Assembly: GCA_037176845.1 (NCBI GenBank)
Contig: JAYKXP010000245.1
Span: 1-47,791 of the forward strand
Length of the DNA: 47,791 nt
DNA from: Paramarasmius palmivorus
Taxonomy: Eukaryota > Basidiomycota > Agaricomycetes > Agaricales > Marasmiaceae
Reading direction: 5' to 3'
Of the stretch, positions 12,325 to 23,128 are shown piece after piece. The notes beneath the pieces are model-generated. The model made no database searches, was not told the origin of the DNA, and saw only the letters and a list, made by a program, of their open reading frames with translations. The position numbers and the translations under genes were made by a program. Each line of letters begins with the position of its first letter. Position 1 is the stretch's first letter.

Positions 12325-13926
12325 CTAACAAGAAAGCAGATCGTCAACTTGATACGTAGTCACCGCCGTATATTTCTGGAGTTTGCGACGGCACTCTTCA
12401 TCTACGTGGCAACCAGGGCCGAGAATGAGTTTTTCCACCGGCAATCCACAACTCGACCTCCGATCCAGTGCAAGCAAAAGTAGTGAATAGCAGCCTGTGG
12501 AATGAATGTCCACATCACGTATATGCAGGTATTTGAGATGGCGAAAGATAACACCACCATGCTCATCTGGATCAGCAAGTGCACCCACAATCTGATTAGC
12601 GCATCCACCAACAATTTGGAGTTCTTCGATCCTACTTTCTGAAGATGAAGTTTGGAGAGCTGCCAATAGCAGAGTCGTATCGAGTGAGCAGGTAGCTGTC
12701 GTTTCGATGCACACCCACCTCAACTGAGAGCAATTGAGTTGACTGATTGCCATGTACAGGAGGGGTGTGAGGTCCATGGGATTCAAGGCTCTGTTTCTGA
12801 ATGTGTTTTGAACAGCCAGAACAGGTCCTGTGAATGGCATCACATGGTGAAACCACCCAGTGAGCGATAGTCTTGAAAACCGCTGGCCACTGAGCGTCTC
12901 TATCTTCAGGCGTGATAGCTGATGTGACATGATTTGCGGTGGAATGCTACAGAGCAATGCATCAAAGTCCTTGATATTGACATCCGCGTCGTCTACCCAA
13001 TCCAGGCCCATTTGGTCGCAGGACAGAGCGATTGATATCAGCTGAGGTGTCGAAACGTGCTCGAGGAAATTGGAGCATGAGGTGGTAGTGGTGCCGGCGA
13101 CACTCAATTCGATGAGGCTTGCCAGCAAAAATATGCGCCGCGAGTTTGATTGATCATTCCTCCGGAGGCACGAGCCTAGATGTAATACCTTCAATAAAGG
13201 AGCTGAGTTCAATGCCTCGAGAAAGTCCTCTATCGGTGGAATCCGGGTGTCATCTCTCTGGCAGCTCTCAATATCCAGGTAAAGGACCGTGGACAAGGTA
13301 AAGCGCAAAGACAAAGTCCAACTGACCGAGACTAAGGGTAGCCTCAGCTTTAAGTGTGACAGAACAGGCATCCTAGTGTCACCGCTACCCAGGAAGGCAG
13401 TAGGTAGCGAGCACTGAACGCATGGCATACCATTGTGCTCCATACATCTCACGTCGAGAGATCGAAGAAGGGGGGCTGGCTGTGCCAGCATCTCTAGAAG
13501 GGCTGCAACTAGCGGATCGGCGTGCGAGTTCAGTGATAACTCCAATGAGGCGATGCGGCTGGTGAGAGGGACAGCGAGGCGGACCATCTCTGCGTCGGTC
13601 GGCTGGAGGAGGCGAATGTGAAGCGGTGCCTCTTGGGATCTTTGAATCCATAGCTTGGCGAGGTGGTGTCGGGTCATGTCCACGTAGGTCCACAGTAAAG
13701 GGTCGGAAAGAGCGAGAGTTCTCCATCCTTGGCATATTTTGGTAAGCAAGAGTAGATCCTCGCACGTTGGGGCCAGCTCCAAGAATACAGCGGACATTAT
13801 TTCCGGGGGTAGACGCATGATCTGTGCCTGCAGAGTAGTGTAAAGGGTGTGAGGATGTTGCATTGGTTGTTGGAAGGGAATGAGGGGGACCTTGTCATTG
13901 TCGCAGGGGGAAGTCGCCTGCGGCAT
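12325..13926 (-). CDS. F-box protein with degenerate leucine-rich repeats
   Basis: One long minus-strand exon, about 533 residues, starting at the ATG at 13926. An intron-like sequence (gtgcgtgaat…tcccag) lies just upstream, so a 5'-untranslated or short coding exon may precede it. The F-box is near residues 38-85 (M-R-L-P-P-E-I-M-S-A-V-F, then C-Q-G-W-R and the end D-P-L-L-W). The remainder is Leu-rich with irregular repeats (L-K-V-L-H-L-G-S, H-L-K-Y-L-H-I-R-D). The F-box recruits SKP1-CUL1 ubiquitin ligase; the Leu-rich part would bind a target. Such genes are highly multiplied in Agaricomycetes. Confidence 0.85.
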   Translation of the reverse strand: MPQATSPCDNDKVPLIPFQQPMQHPHTLYTTLQAQIMRLPPEIMSAVFLELAPTCEDLLLLTKICQGWRTLALSDPLLWTYVDMTRHHLAKLWIQRSQEAPLHIRLLQPTDAEMVRLAVPLTSRIASLELSLNSHADPLVAALLEMLAQPAPLLRSLDVRCMEHNGMPCVQCSLPTAFLGSGDTRMPVLSHLKLRLPLVSVSWTLSLRFTLSTVLYLDIESCQRDDTRIPPIEDFLEALNSAPLLKVLHLGSCLRRNDQSNSRRIFLLASLIELSVAGTTTTSCSNFLEHVSTPQLISIALSCDQMGLDWVDDADVNIKDFDALLCSIPPQIMSHQLSRLKIETLSGQRFSRLSLTGWFHHVMPFTGPVLAVQNTFRNRALNPMDLTPLLYMAISQLNCSQLRWVCIETTATCSLDTTLLLAALQTSSSESRIEELQIVGGCANQIVGALADPDEHGGVIFRHLKYLHIRDVDIHSTGCYSLLLLALDRRSSCGLPVEKLILGPGCHVDEECRRKLQKYTAVTTYQVDDLLSC

Positions 13927-13989
13927 TGGCCAAGCCTGGGATATTATTAGTACAAGAGTAGGAGAAATATGAACATTCACGCACCTGCG

Positions 13990-15100
13990 ACCTTTTTGTG
14001 GGTTCGAGTTTCACCTAGATGTTGAGAGAAGTGGAAAGAGAATATCAGCAGCCGGAAATCAACCTGTGACTGATATATTAGTCACAGTCAGAAAGCGACG
14101 CGATGGCAAACGATTTGGCACGTGGTGGCGAGGCGCTAGCGATTCGGATTCGGGTACTAGCCGCAAGCCAGCCAGCATCTAATTTCTCACCTATAACCTT
14201 CTATTACTGGACGGAATCATTGGGCTGAAAATCCAAGTAGAGAAACGACGGAAAAATCTAATCTTTTTATTGCTATATCCAGAACAAAAAAGACCACTAG
14301 GAAAATTGTAACCTCGTTGTAGTCGACCGGCAACCCACTTCCTGCCGGCCCGAGTTTCAGTCTTTTTTTTTGCTCCTCCCGTCGAGACCCGCGTCACTTC
14401 AAGCTTCATTACTCACTCCAGGCTCACGATCAACGTTGATAAGCGGGCAAGACCATACCAATTTTCTCGAACCTTTCCCACCTTTGCTATGTTCACGAGA
14501 CAGTGAAAGAGTGCATATCAGGTACTAGAGCGCCAGCGTTATCCGGCTGCCTGTTGCGACATCCAGGTAACACCTTGCTCGCTTCTTTAGTTCAATTACG
14601 CCAAATATCTCCGAACGCGCCTTCCGGGTCCTTTGAGGACAAATTCTGGGTACTGGTGCATAGGGCATTGGTCATATCTAGATATAACTCGCGTTGCGCA
14701 AGAGCCTCCGTCTTCACCGACACATAGGTGCGTACTGCGTGATCACGACCTCTAAATACACATTTCCATACCACCAACCTGTTCCAACTGGAGAAACCAT
14801 ACTTCAGCATATGCAGCGGAGTACAGGCAAGCGAAGTACAGGCAAGAATCCCCGGCTAATGATCGACTCCCTTGAAGACACTAATATTCGGCTACACTCG
14901 AAGAATGCTCAACCTACTATTGATCTTACGAACACCCAGAACAGTTCCCGTACAGTCTCGAACTCTTCAGGCCACGGTATCAGCTCGAAAACCTTGAATG
15001 CACAGTCGCAAACCCTCTCGATCTGAGGATGACCCCTTATAGAATAAGCCACACCGTTGACAATTCCTCATCCAATCCCCACCCGGGCCATTCCCTGTCA
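13990..15100. other. Intergenic region with one possible small ORF
   Basis: It contains the F-box promoter and a T-run near 14363-14371. An ORF from the ATG at about 14811 to a stop near 15024 would encode a Ser/Thr/Asn-rich peptide of about 71 residues; it begins with a tandem gaagtacaggcaag-like duplication. There is no other support for a gene. Confidence 0.35.
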
Positions 15101-15102
15101 CA

Positions 15103-15689
15103 ATGTCAGACACACTGGGCAGTGAAGTTCAGGTATGTGCTCATGCTAGTATTATGGTGATTCCGTTGACGATAAACTTGTCTAGACTCGGAATATCACC
15201 AACGATCCCGAAACGACGGTTAGCGTATCTGCTGCAGTTCAAACTGACAACCCTCCTCTATCTCAGGCTTCACCATCTACCATCGGTCCTCCAGCGTCTG
15301 CGAGAGAAAACCATGACGATGACGAAGACGTTATGATCCCTGCAGCCATTCCCGTCTCTCGCGAATTCACGGCTATTGTAAGATTCCATTGCGTTTCTGT
15401 TTGGTTCAACTATTCTTCTCACTCTCAGATCACAATGATTGTCCACGATCTCAATATGATGCCGGAGAACTCAAGAACTGTCGAAGACAATGTCGCCTCC
15501 CGAAACAACAAGATCCAAGGACTTTATCTCCGCATAAAAATGAACAAAAGCTATGTTCAGGAACTTATCGAAACCAAAGATAACGCGTCTGAAGGAACTC
15601 CAGGACGCACTCGCACATGCAGACATAGAACAGGTCTTCGAACGAAACATTGCCTACTGTGAAACTATAGGAACACACCTTGAAGATTG
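15103..15689 (+). CDS. Small coiled-coil protein, apparently frameshifted in exon 3
   Basis: Exon 1 is 15103-15132 (M-S-D-T-L-G-S-E-V-Q), exon 2 15186-15377 and exon 3 starts at 15429; all joins are in phase with GT-AG introns. Exon 2 is Ser/Thr-rich and ends in an acidic run (D-D-D-E-D). Exon 3 as read stops at 15660-15662 with an unlikely Arg-rich tail. Shifting by one base near 15582 gives T-R-L-K-E-L-Q-D-A-L-A and a coiled-coil-like continuation to a stop at about 15689. That pattern suggests a one-base insertion. Family and function are not recognised. Other multi-exon coiled-coil genes lie at 3910 and 39017. Confidence 0.5.
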
Positions 15690-15851
15690 ACAGGGAAACG
15701 GGGTTACAGAATCCAAGTGACAATTGGATTACTTTCTCGAAAGAGTTTATAGAACTCTGCGAGAAGTGGTCGCCGGCTGGCCAGGTGAGCGTTTATGAAA
15801 TTTCTATCAGCAAACCGACTATTGATTGGTATTAGTTTGCTATCGAAGTTT

Positions 15852-17113
15852 GGGAAGATCCTACTGATTCCTCTTGCGACTTTGGTTTGATAATGACCGC
15901 CGCCTCTGATCGGGAGGATGAGAAAAAAGCGGTACTTGTGATTTGAAACAGCTCTAGCAATGTTCTGTGTGGGGCAATGTATCAGTGCAAAGAAGTGTAC
16001 AATGCTCATGATCATACCGACATCCCGAGTCACTTGTGCGCTCCCCTCATCGGAGGACGAGCCAAAAAAGCGGTAGCATGAATTTGATGCGACCCCAACA
16101 ATGTTCGGCAGATAGTACAGTATATCATCTAGGGCCAATGAATCGGTGGGATTAACTCACAAATCCACTGCGAGTATACCGCTTACTGCGGCCCGCCAGT
16201 GGGATGGGGAGCGAACCAGTAAGATCGCCGAGGTTAAGCCATTGTCGTTAGTATCTTGTTTTTCCACCAAAGCGGAAATTTATTGGCCTTCTACGAAAGC
16301 GAGCTAGAGTTCCATCATCCGCCCGAGCCTCGCTGTTGCTTCCGGGAAAAGATACTTATGAGTTCACTACATTTGGTTAGGGATATGTACACCCTAGCCA
16401 GGACGAGAACGATGGACGCTCTTACTCGAGTACTTCTTTCCAGTGGTAACTTCCGGGCAGAAAGGGGGTCGGTCTTGAGCAGCGTTGGACGTATTGAATC
16501 TAAGGTCGAGTTGGGGGTCGAGAAAGAAGGCATAGCAATGTCATTGTCAGCGCTAAAGTCATTACCGTAAAGTCAACCGCGGTTAGACGCTCAGAGTCAT
16601 GCATAGTCATGCATCTCTGCGCTCAACGCCCATCTCGTTCTTTCCGAAGCTTAAGCCTCAGCTCCCCTTCTATCCTCAAGGCTTCTGCATAGATGCTCTC
16701 ATCTTTTTCTTGTTTCTACTGTACTCGAGGTTTGGACCACAGCTGTACGTTCAGGGCGTATATACTGAATTCCTGAACGATCCCGATTTTCCTCTTCATT
16801 CACGACCACATTTCCCTTCTCACTCATCTCACGCACTCTCTCAATCCCTTCGTATCGTCAGCCGGTCTCATTACTACTCGAACTAATGCTCATATAGACG
16901 ATACTGCTCTTAACGACCTCTGGATGTTTTGTCCCGACCCCAAAAATCGAATTAGGAACTTGAGGACTAGTGGTTTCCGTGATGTCTGCTGATAGTCTGC
17001 TGTCGGTACTAGGGGGAAAAGATCGAGTCACGCATAGTCGTCTTCGGGATGATCTTTTTCAATGCGTGTGTACCATGGCAAGGGAAGAAGCAACCTAGTC
17101 GTTTCGCCGGAAC
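15852..17113 (+). repeat. Left copy of the inner, near-identical inverted repeat
   Basis: Matches the reverse complement of 32578-33660. Long stretches appear identical, including about 16140-16779. This copy holds an extra block of about 188 bp (16780-16967) that the other copy lacks. The match ends abruptly at 17113, just before the F-box gene, and near 15852 on the other side. The near-identity indicates recent duplication or conversion. It interrupts the 170-residue ORF that is open in the right copy. Confidence 0.92.
16599..16886 (+). pseudogene. Interrupted copy of the 170-residue ORF of the inner inverted repeat
   Basis: From the ATG at 16599 the first 60 residues equal those of the right copy (start at 32911), including the hydrophobic L-I-F-F-L-F-L-L-Y stretch. 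The frame then enters the extra 188-bp block and stops at 16886. The sequence resumes homology at 16968. It could be an insertion here or a deletion in the right copy. Confidence 0.55.
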
Positions 17114-17375
17114 AGGGAGTTGTATCCCGAAGCGGAATCATAAGCCTGCCATAGATGTTCGGCACTCAGCGCTCGTGGAATGGGCGTGGCATAAACCTGC
17201 CTCCAGCTCGGCCCGGAGGTATTCCTTTCATCTTGGGTCTTTGTTGAAAATGCATCAATTCGTGTTCCTTCGACTTCAGCTTTCATCTGCAGCCACTCTC
17301 CCCTTCAACAGTGAGTCAAGTAGTCCAAACACTCTTAATCTGACAGTGAACAATTTCCAAGAACCAGACAATCGT

Positions 17376-18965
17376 ATGTTCCCTCCGAGCTCATCCTCGT
17401 CAGCAAGCACATCCTTATATGGTCGGTCTTTGTCGATCGAAAGACTGTTTCGAGGGACAGTCTCACCACTTGTATCAACTATGGTTTCCCAATATGTGGA
17501 TGATGCAGAAGTCGAAATGAGTCGATATGCGGTGGAAATACAAGAACACACAGCCGAGCTGGTATCGCTGCGGAACAAAGTACGGGAATTGGAGAAAACT
17601 ACCCACAAGTACCGGTCGCTGCTATCGCCCGTGCACAAGGTCCCCCCGGAAATCTTACTAGAGATTTTCAAACTGTGTTGTTCGGAGGGCAGCTTCCAAC
17701 CATCACATGTCCCAACTCCAGATTTACTTGCTGCGGTTTGTGGTCGCTGGCGAGATATTGCTCTCACATCTTCATCTCTCTTTTCGACTATTCGCATCGA
17801 GCTTTGTGAAGCTTGGGAGGAGGAGGACGGGTACGCCACACTCGATCAACAAGTCCGGTCATTTTTGGAACGCTCGGGATCCGTAACTCTCGATATCTTT
17901 CTCGATCTCGACCACGTATATCCCGATGAAAGGGTCACACCGATCATTGAAGCCCTGGTGTTGCAAAGCTACCGCTGGAAGAGCGTAGAGTTGCGCAATA
18001 TAACACGAGGCTGTCTTCAACACCCTGCTTTTGCTCCATTAGGGCAGGGTGGCCTGCCTATTCTCACTCATTTAGGGGTGTCCGACGATGCTTCGTACGA
18101 TGCTACCGCCCATGCTGAGCCATTTGTGTGCCAGCTCTTTGCCCAGTGCCCTTCACTCAAGTCGCTGAGACTGAAGGATAGTGCGCCACTCCTTGCTGTG
18201 GACAACCTGCCATGGGCACAGATTCGTATCCTGGAGACGTTTGACGGCTACGGATATGCCTTGGATACTATCTTCCGCTGCCGCAACGTGCAGGAGCTTA
18301 TTCTGGAGAATGTCGGCGGCTATAACAAGCACGAAGGGCCATACAACGTCGAGCACATCACTAGTGCAATTCGGAGGTTGACGGTGTTGGCTAGCACCGA
18401 AGAAGAACTTTCGTGCATTTTCAAAGAATCTACGCTCCATTCCCTTTCGTTTTTGGACATTCGCGGGACCAGCAAGCACGCAAGGGTGCCGTGGAAAGAT
18501 GCAGGGATCGCTATCATCGACTTCTTTCAAAGATCGTCATGCAATCTCACCATCCTCATCCTCCACAGCATCCCAATATCAGATACCCAGTCACTGTGCA
18601 TTCTACGAAGCCTCCCTTCACTGATCAACCTCCACGTCGCCGAGCACCAAGTTGGACCATCGAATCGGATAGTCACCTCTCAATTCCTTCGCCAGTTCAC
18701 TGTTTCGCCGGCCGTTCCATTTCTACCGAGGCTGACTCATGTGAAGTTTGTACTTCATGCCAGAGAACTAAAATTGGAGTTACTCTGCCGGGCATTGGTG
18801 TCTCGATGGTTGCCAGATGACAACTACGCGTCAGATGTTGGGATAAGCTGCATTCGTTGGGTCGAAGTGGATTTTTTTGAAGCTGGGGAGCATGTTAAAA
18901 CTCTGCTTATGGAGCTAGGTTGGATGGCTCGTGCTGGGGCGCACCTCGCGATTTCGACACTATGA
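17376..18965 (+). CDS. F-box protein with N-terminal coiled coil
   Basis: A single open frame with possible starts at 17250, 17376 or about 17481; I chose 17376 because the stretch before it has splice-like signals and nears the repeat junction at 17113. A coiled coil (E-L-V-S-L-R-N-K-V-R-E-L-E-K) precedes an F-box (H-K-V-P-P-E-I-L-L-E-I-F-K, then C-G-R-W-R-D-I-A). This order is common in Agaricomycetes. The remainder is Leu-rich with irregular repeats, about 530 residues in all. It probably serves as a substrate adaptor of an SCF ubiquitin ligase. The open frame runs upstream into repeat DNA, so the promoter region was probably rearranged. Confidence 0.85.
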   Translation: MFPPSSSSSASTSLYGRSLSIERLFRGTVSPLVSTMVSQYVDDAEVEMSRYAVEIQEHTAELVSLRNKVRELEKTTHKYRSLLSPVHKVPPEILLEIFKLCCSEGSFQPSHVPTPDLLAAVCGRWRDIALTSSSLFSTIRIELCEAWEEEDGYATLDQQVRSFLERSGSVTLDIFLDLDHVYPDERVTPIIEALVLQSYRWKSVELRNITRGCLQHPAFAPLGQGGLPILTHLGVSDDASYDATAHAEPFVCQLFAQCPSLKSLRLKDSAPLLAVDNLPWAQIRILETFDGYGYALDTIFRCRNVQELILENVGGYNKHEGPYNVEHITSAIRRLTVLASTEEELSCIFKESTLHSLSFLDIRGTSKHARVPWKDAGIAIIDFFQRSSCNLTILILHSIPISDTQSLCILRSLPSLINLHVAEHQVGPSNRIVTSQFLRQFTVSPAVPFLPRLTHVKFVLHARELKLELLCRALVSRWLPDDNYASDVGISCIRWVEVDFFEAGEHVKTLLMELGWMARAGAHLAISTL

Positions 18966-18969
18966 TTAG

Positions 18970-21180
18970 TTTATCGTATATGGCGGAACCTTGTTTCACG
19001 TATCGTTTCATTCCAGAGTAGAAAATCCAAATAGCTATACAATACTGAGATATTCCAATCCATCTTTTCCTTCATTGCCGGAACAAATCGTCAAACGAGG
19101 TACTTAGCTAGTCGCAGTAGTGTTTCCAAGCGTGTTCAACCTCCCTATTCTCTCTCCTTTTCTCTGACCACTCACGATCTCGTTACTCTGCTACGAGGCC
19201 TATACGCACCCCTTTCTCTGAGCTCTTCGGTTGCCAATACTGCCATCGACATCTGCATTTGCACTACTCATGTTTCAATTTTTCCGAGCAGGCTCTCCTC
19301 CTTGCAGCCTCTCGGGTCCTAGGCCTGCATTCCTCAGTCTCTCTATCTATATAAATGCCTTGTATTTCATGCAGAGATAAGTCCCCGACGTATAGGCTGA
19401 GAGACGTGACTCCTGAAGCGACCTGTGGTACCAGGAAGGACGCGACTTTCGATATTCATATGCTACAACGATATCTAGGTAATGGAAACAACTATGAATT
19501 GACCGAATTCACCAACTACATAGCTCAGGTAAAGGACTGGAACTACAGCTATATATCCTGTGGCTGTTCACAAGTCGAAATACAGCAGAGTCAAGTTAAT
19601 GTAACACCGTGGACTGGATCCAACAATCGATTATCCCAGGAGATGAAGCAGATACTACGGCCGTGAGGGAGGAAGAAACGTGATCTAGAGGGCAGGAAGG
19701 TGAAGATAACGCATTTTGGACAGCTGCGTCGGAAAGAGCTTGACGAGCTATATGTTTGCCGACGTTGTGCGCGTTGTCTGGAAAATTCTCGACACCAGGC
19801 GCAGACGCGTGGGTGTTGAGGTAACAGAGACGCCTGGGAGTGCCATACCAGGTGCGAGATCAAGGAACTATGACTATTCGCGACATTGAGGAGTTGGAAT
19901 TAAGATGAGATTGGGTATGGATGAGTGTTGAGTGTCGATATGTGCCTAGAGGCCATTAATGTCCTGTAGCGAAGAAATTCGAGGGTGTGTGTTGGATGAA
20001 TGGGATGAATTTGTAAATGCATCCCTCCGGATATTCCCTCTCATTCCGGGGCGTGCAAGTGTGCACAAAATGCAGGGTCATTGGGATTTGGGAGGCAGTC
20101 GCTGAGCGCTAGTAGCACCACTCTTGCTGCTCCGTAGTCGAAAGACGCTGGCAGTCGCTGAGTCAGGCGAGCCCATCAACGGACAGCCTGTCGAAGTATG
20201 CAATGCACCTTGCAGATACAGGCGATCGAAACGAGCATGTGGTAATTGACATAGAATGGGTGCAAGAGTGTCGAGAGTGTTGGAGTAGGGTCTCAAAAAA
20301 AAAGGAAAAGTGATACACGAGGAAAAGGTGAAAATTGAGGACAATCGAATCGAAGTGTCGATCATGTAGAACGTATTGCGGTGTTGCCTCTATTGTACGC
20401 TCGTTATGGACCTTGAGTGAGTTTCCTCACTGCAGAAATCTCGTCGACTAATGGGCCGACGGTAGCGGTGCCTAACCTGCGCTGATCGCGGTCTATCGCG
20501 GGTTTCTAGAATGATGATTCTTGAAGTTTGATTTGAAGCCTCAAAGTCAAGAAAACAGATGATATGATGCCGTTAGTTATCTCTGCGATCGTCCAGGCCA
20601 TGGAATTCACCTCTTTGGATTTTGTCGCAATTTCAGGGCGGAACCTTTGGTGTGGATAAATGGCGTTCGATACGAAAAAACGGCATTGGAATTCGCTGTG
20701 TCAAGAGAAATTCAGGAAATGAAGAACCTTTCGATAGATGCCGCCTCACCACTGAACGATTTCCCCCGAGAACTTGAAGCTGACGAGTCTTCATGGGCGT
20801 GTGCTGATCAGTCCTATTGATCCTACCGGGTTTCTGAGTTGTCACACATAAGAATAGTAAAGACCCCGATTTCAACTTGCTTGGTGCTCTTCTGTTGCAT
20901 TAGGGCCAAGTCAGCAAGGTTGTTGAAGAATGAAAAGCGGAAGATTGACCCTGTACCCAACGCTGCATGTAGCTGTCGCTCACCAAATTTGGGCTTTGTA
21001 CATTGGTCGCCTCTGCTCTGGAGTGACGAAGAGAGGCCTGAACCTGCCACAACGCACTACTCCGAATTCGGAGATGCCAACTCGAGCCCAAAATTCATCG
21101 TGCACCACTTCAGTTTGACTTCGGTTTTTGTTTGCTGGTTCATCAAATCCCCCCTCCTCTTCCTATAAACCGGAGAAAAG
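18970..21180. other. Long region without a clear gene
   Basis: About 2.2 kb of short open frames. One at 19355-19666 begins with an ATG behind a TATA-like tatataa and starts M-P-C-I-S-C-R-D-K. A nearby frame at about 19650-19820 reads C-R-R-C-A-R-C-L-E-N. Neither has a consistent intron chain, so I do not call a gene. They may be remnants of a Cys-rich protein. Confidence 0.4.
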
Positions 21181-21194
21181 GATCACAGGAAACC

Positions 21195-21345
21195 TTTCGG
21201 ATATTGGCGGCAAGCCGTCCTGAAAGGTAGAACCTGAAATGACCTTTACCGATGTACGGATAGTGGTGGTACCGAAGAGAGGTAGCGGGCGTCTATTTTC
21301 ACGGGTCTCCTCCAACCTTGATCTCAGCTTGATCTTGACTTGTTC
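21195..21345 (+). promoter_or_regulatory. Upstream block conserved with the third family member
   Basis: The block resembles the reverse complement of about 35160-35345. Shared segments include cggatattggcgg / tggatatcggcg, ggtggtaccga, and ggcgtctattttcacg. In both places it lies 400-600 bp upstream of a member of the signal/VGDR family (ATG 21768 and ATG 34736). This could be a shared promoter or duplicated flank. Confidence 0.6.
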
Positions 21346-21682
21346 TCGAGTTATTCATGACTTCTGGCCCTGCTAGCGGTGCTTCTCGACGAAGCTAGTG
21401 AGGAGAACGCAACCTAGATAGCCTCATCGTGTAAGTGCTTCCAGCTCTTTCCCGCAGCGCCGCAAATATTAATCCTCTTCCCCGAAGATCGGTCGTTACA
21501 CCTCTTCCTATCTCCTCCACCTTCAAGTTCCCTGATATTCGGCATGGGTTCATCACTCTAGCGTGCCCATAGACTGCTGTTTTTCAACCCCAAAAATTGA
21601 CCATACGAGCCCAGTAGGCCTTCGCTTATCCAGAGGAGCCAGCGCCCACGAGGAAACAAAGGATTGCCGTTGATAGAAGTGG

Positions 21683-21688
21683 TATAAA
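21683..21688 (+). promoter_or_regulatory. TATA box of the 21768 gene
   Basis: A clean tataaa lies about 80 bp before the ATG at 21768. Confidence 0.5.
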
Positions 21689-21767
21689 GAGCGGGCAGGC
21701 AGTATTGTGCGTTTCTCACTTTCTCTTACCAACTTCATCGTCTCAGCGATTTGCAGCCTTTGACGTC

Positions 21768-22648
21768 ATGCAGTTCTTTCTCCACATCGTCAGCACTGTT
21801 CTCCTCTCTTGTGTTGGCATAATTATCGCCCCGACACGAGCTGAAGCCGAATACCACCCGCCGCAGGATTTGAAAGTCACTTCACCACCAGGTCTGGGTT
21901 CTCGGTACCTGTTAGTTACCGACAACTTCTTGAATGTTCTGCCTACAATCTGGGTTTTGTCCAACGGCCTGAAAACAGAACCGACTCGGACGGATGATAT
22001 GATATCTTCGAGACCCACCTCACCGAAGATGTAAGTTACATCTCACTCGTTGCTCAATCCAGTGATTCACGGGGTGTCCCACCAGGCCATGTTCTTTCCG
22101 GTCCCAGGCCAAAGAACTCAGCAAGCTTCTTCGTGAACGCAAGGTGGACAACGTGAGTTCTTTCTGGTCGCTCGATGCGGTATCGTGCTCATTTTGAACA
22201 GATCCTGGTCCGCGGTGATCGTGCCACGGTATTGACAAAGAAAGCGCTCGAGATGGACGCTTCTCTTTCTTCGGTCAAGGTGTATACCTTTGTCAACAAT
22301 CCATTCACCGTCATCAAACACACCGACGCATTCGCAAAATTTGTTTCGCAGCTCGACAACTTCCTGGCTGAAGTTCCGAGGTTCCTGCAGCCAATAGTTC
22401 CAGAGGCCTTCTTCCACTACATCCCTCGCGGAAAATCCCCGCGCCCACACCATCGTGATCATGAGAATACTATTCAACCAGTGCACACGCTCCTATTCTT
22501 CTCATCGAACATCCCCCGTTGGTGGCATGTCGTGCAAGCGGTTTTTCGGTCGGATACGCCAGGACAGCATGGTTTCAGAGATGTCTTCTACGTGATCTTT
22601 TCCCCTCATATGTGGATCAATATGTGGGTTGAAGTCATAGATGTTTAG
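21768..22648 (+). CDS. Signal/VGDR-family protein, copy 1
   Basis: Three exons: 21768-22030, 22086-22152 and 22202-22648, with phase-consistent GT-AG introns; about 258 residues. The N-terminus (M-Q-F-F-L-H-I-V, then L-L-S-C-V-G-I-I-I) is a signal peptide or anchor. Exon 3 opens with I-L-V-R-G-D-R-A, matching V-L-V-V-G-D-R-A and I-F-V-V-G-D-R-S in the two other copies at the same intron border. The end has F-S-P-H-M-W-I-N-M-W-V-E, again shared. I do not recognise the family. It is probably secreted, or in an endomembrane with a single anchor. No catalytic motif is evident. Confidence 0.72.
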
Positions 22649-22877
22649 CATCTTCGCAATAATAGTGAGCAATTGAACATCCCATTGCAGTGTCTGTATC
22701 TGTATGCTCATTCCGTTTCGCAGATCGTGGATCAATTTTCGCCTCCAAACGCGTATATGTGATTAGTTTGAGATAGAGTCTCCTTGTTTACCGTTTAGCT
22801 TCTCCAAGTATTGTTAGCATCTTTAAAAGAATTCCATTCCATCGTCGACTACTTGACTGATCAAGTTCGCACCGAAG

Positions 22878-22930
22878 TGTTTTGGGAAAGGCAACGGAAG
22901 CGTAACTCGATTACAAACATGTACAAATCT
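22878..22930 (+). repeat. Direct repeat flanking the DOT1 gene, copy 1
   Basis: About 50 bp (starts tttgggaaaggcaacgg) recurs at 25056-25106 at about 85% identity; both contain caaacatgtacaaat. Copy 1 lies about 200 bp beyond the DOT1 stop, copy 2 about 22 bp upstream of its ATG. Confidence 0.75.
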
Positions 22931-23128
22931 CATCGTTCTCATCGTTGAACGTTGAACGCTGATGCATTGACCGCGTAGAGATTTGCGGGAGCGAGGCAAG
23001 ACCAGCCGCATTTCGGTGCCCTTGTATTTGTCTCAGTTATCTGGGATTGCATACATAACCCTGATCAAACATTGTTCATACCGATGTAGGGAATCGAGAC
23101 AAAAGTGCAGCAGGGCCTGTGAAGGTAT

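Noticed and set aside
14000..14020. B-box-like ggttcgagt upstream of the F-box gene
   Set aside because: No acceptor stem or anticodon arm fits nearby.
15704..16138. Minus-strand ORF in the inner repeat, duplicated at 33372-33689
   Set aside because: It opens with TTG, not ATG, and lies over an internal imperfect duplication; being repeated only reflects the repeat DNA.
16256..16570. ORF identical to 32940-33254
   Set aside because: Starts at TTG, has no intron or domain, and the opposite strand is also open; identity follows from the repeat.
19355..19666. Possible Cys-containing small protein gene
   Set aside because: Has ATG and a TATA-like sequence, but no consistent continuation into the nearby Cys-rich frame and no recognised motif.
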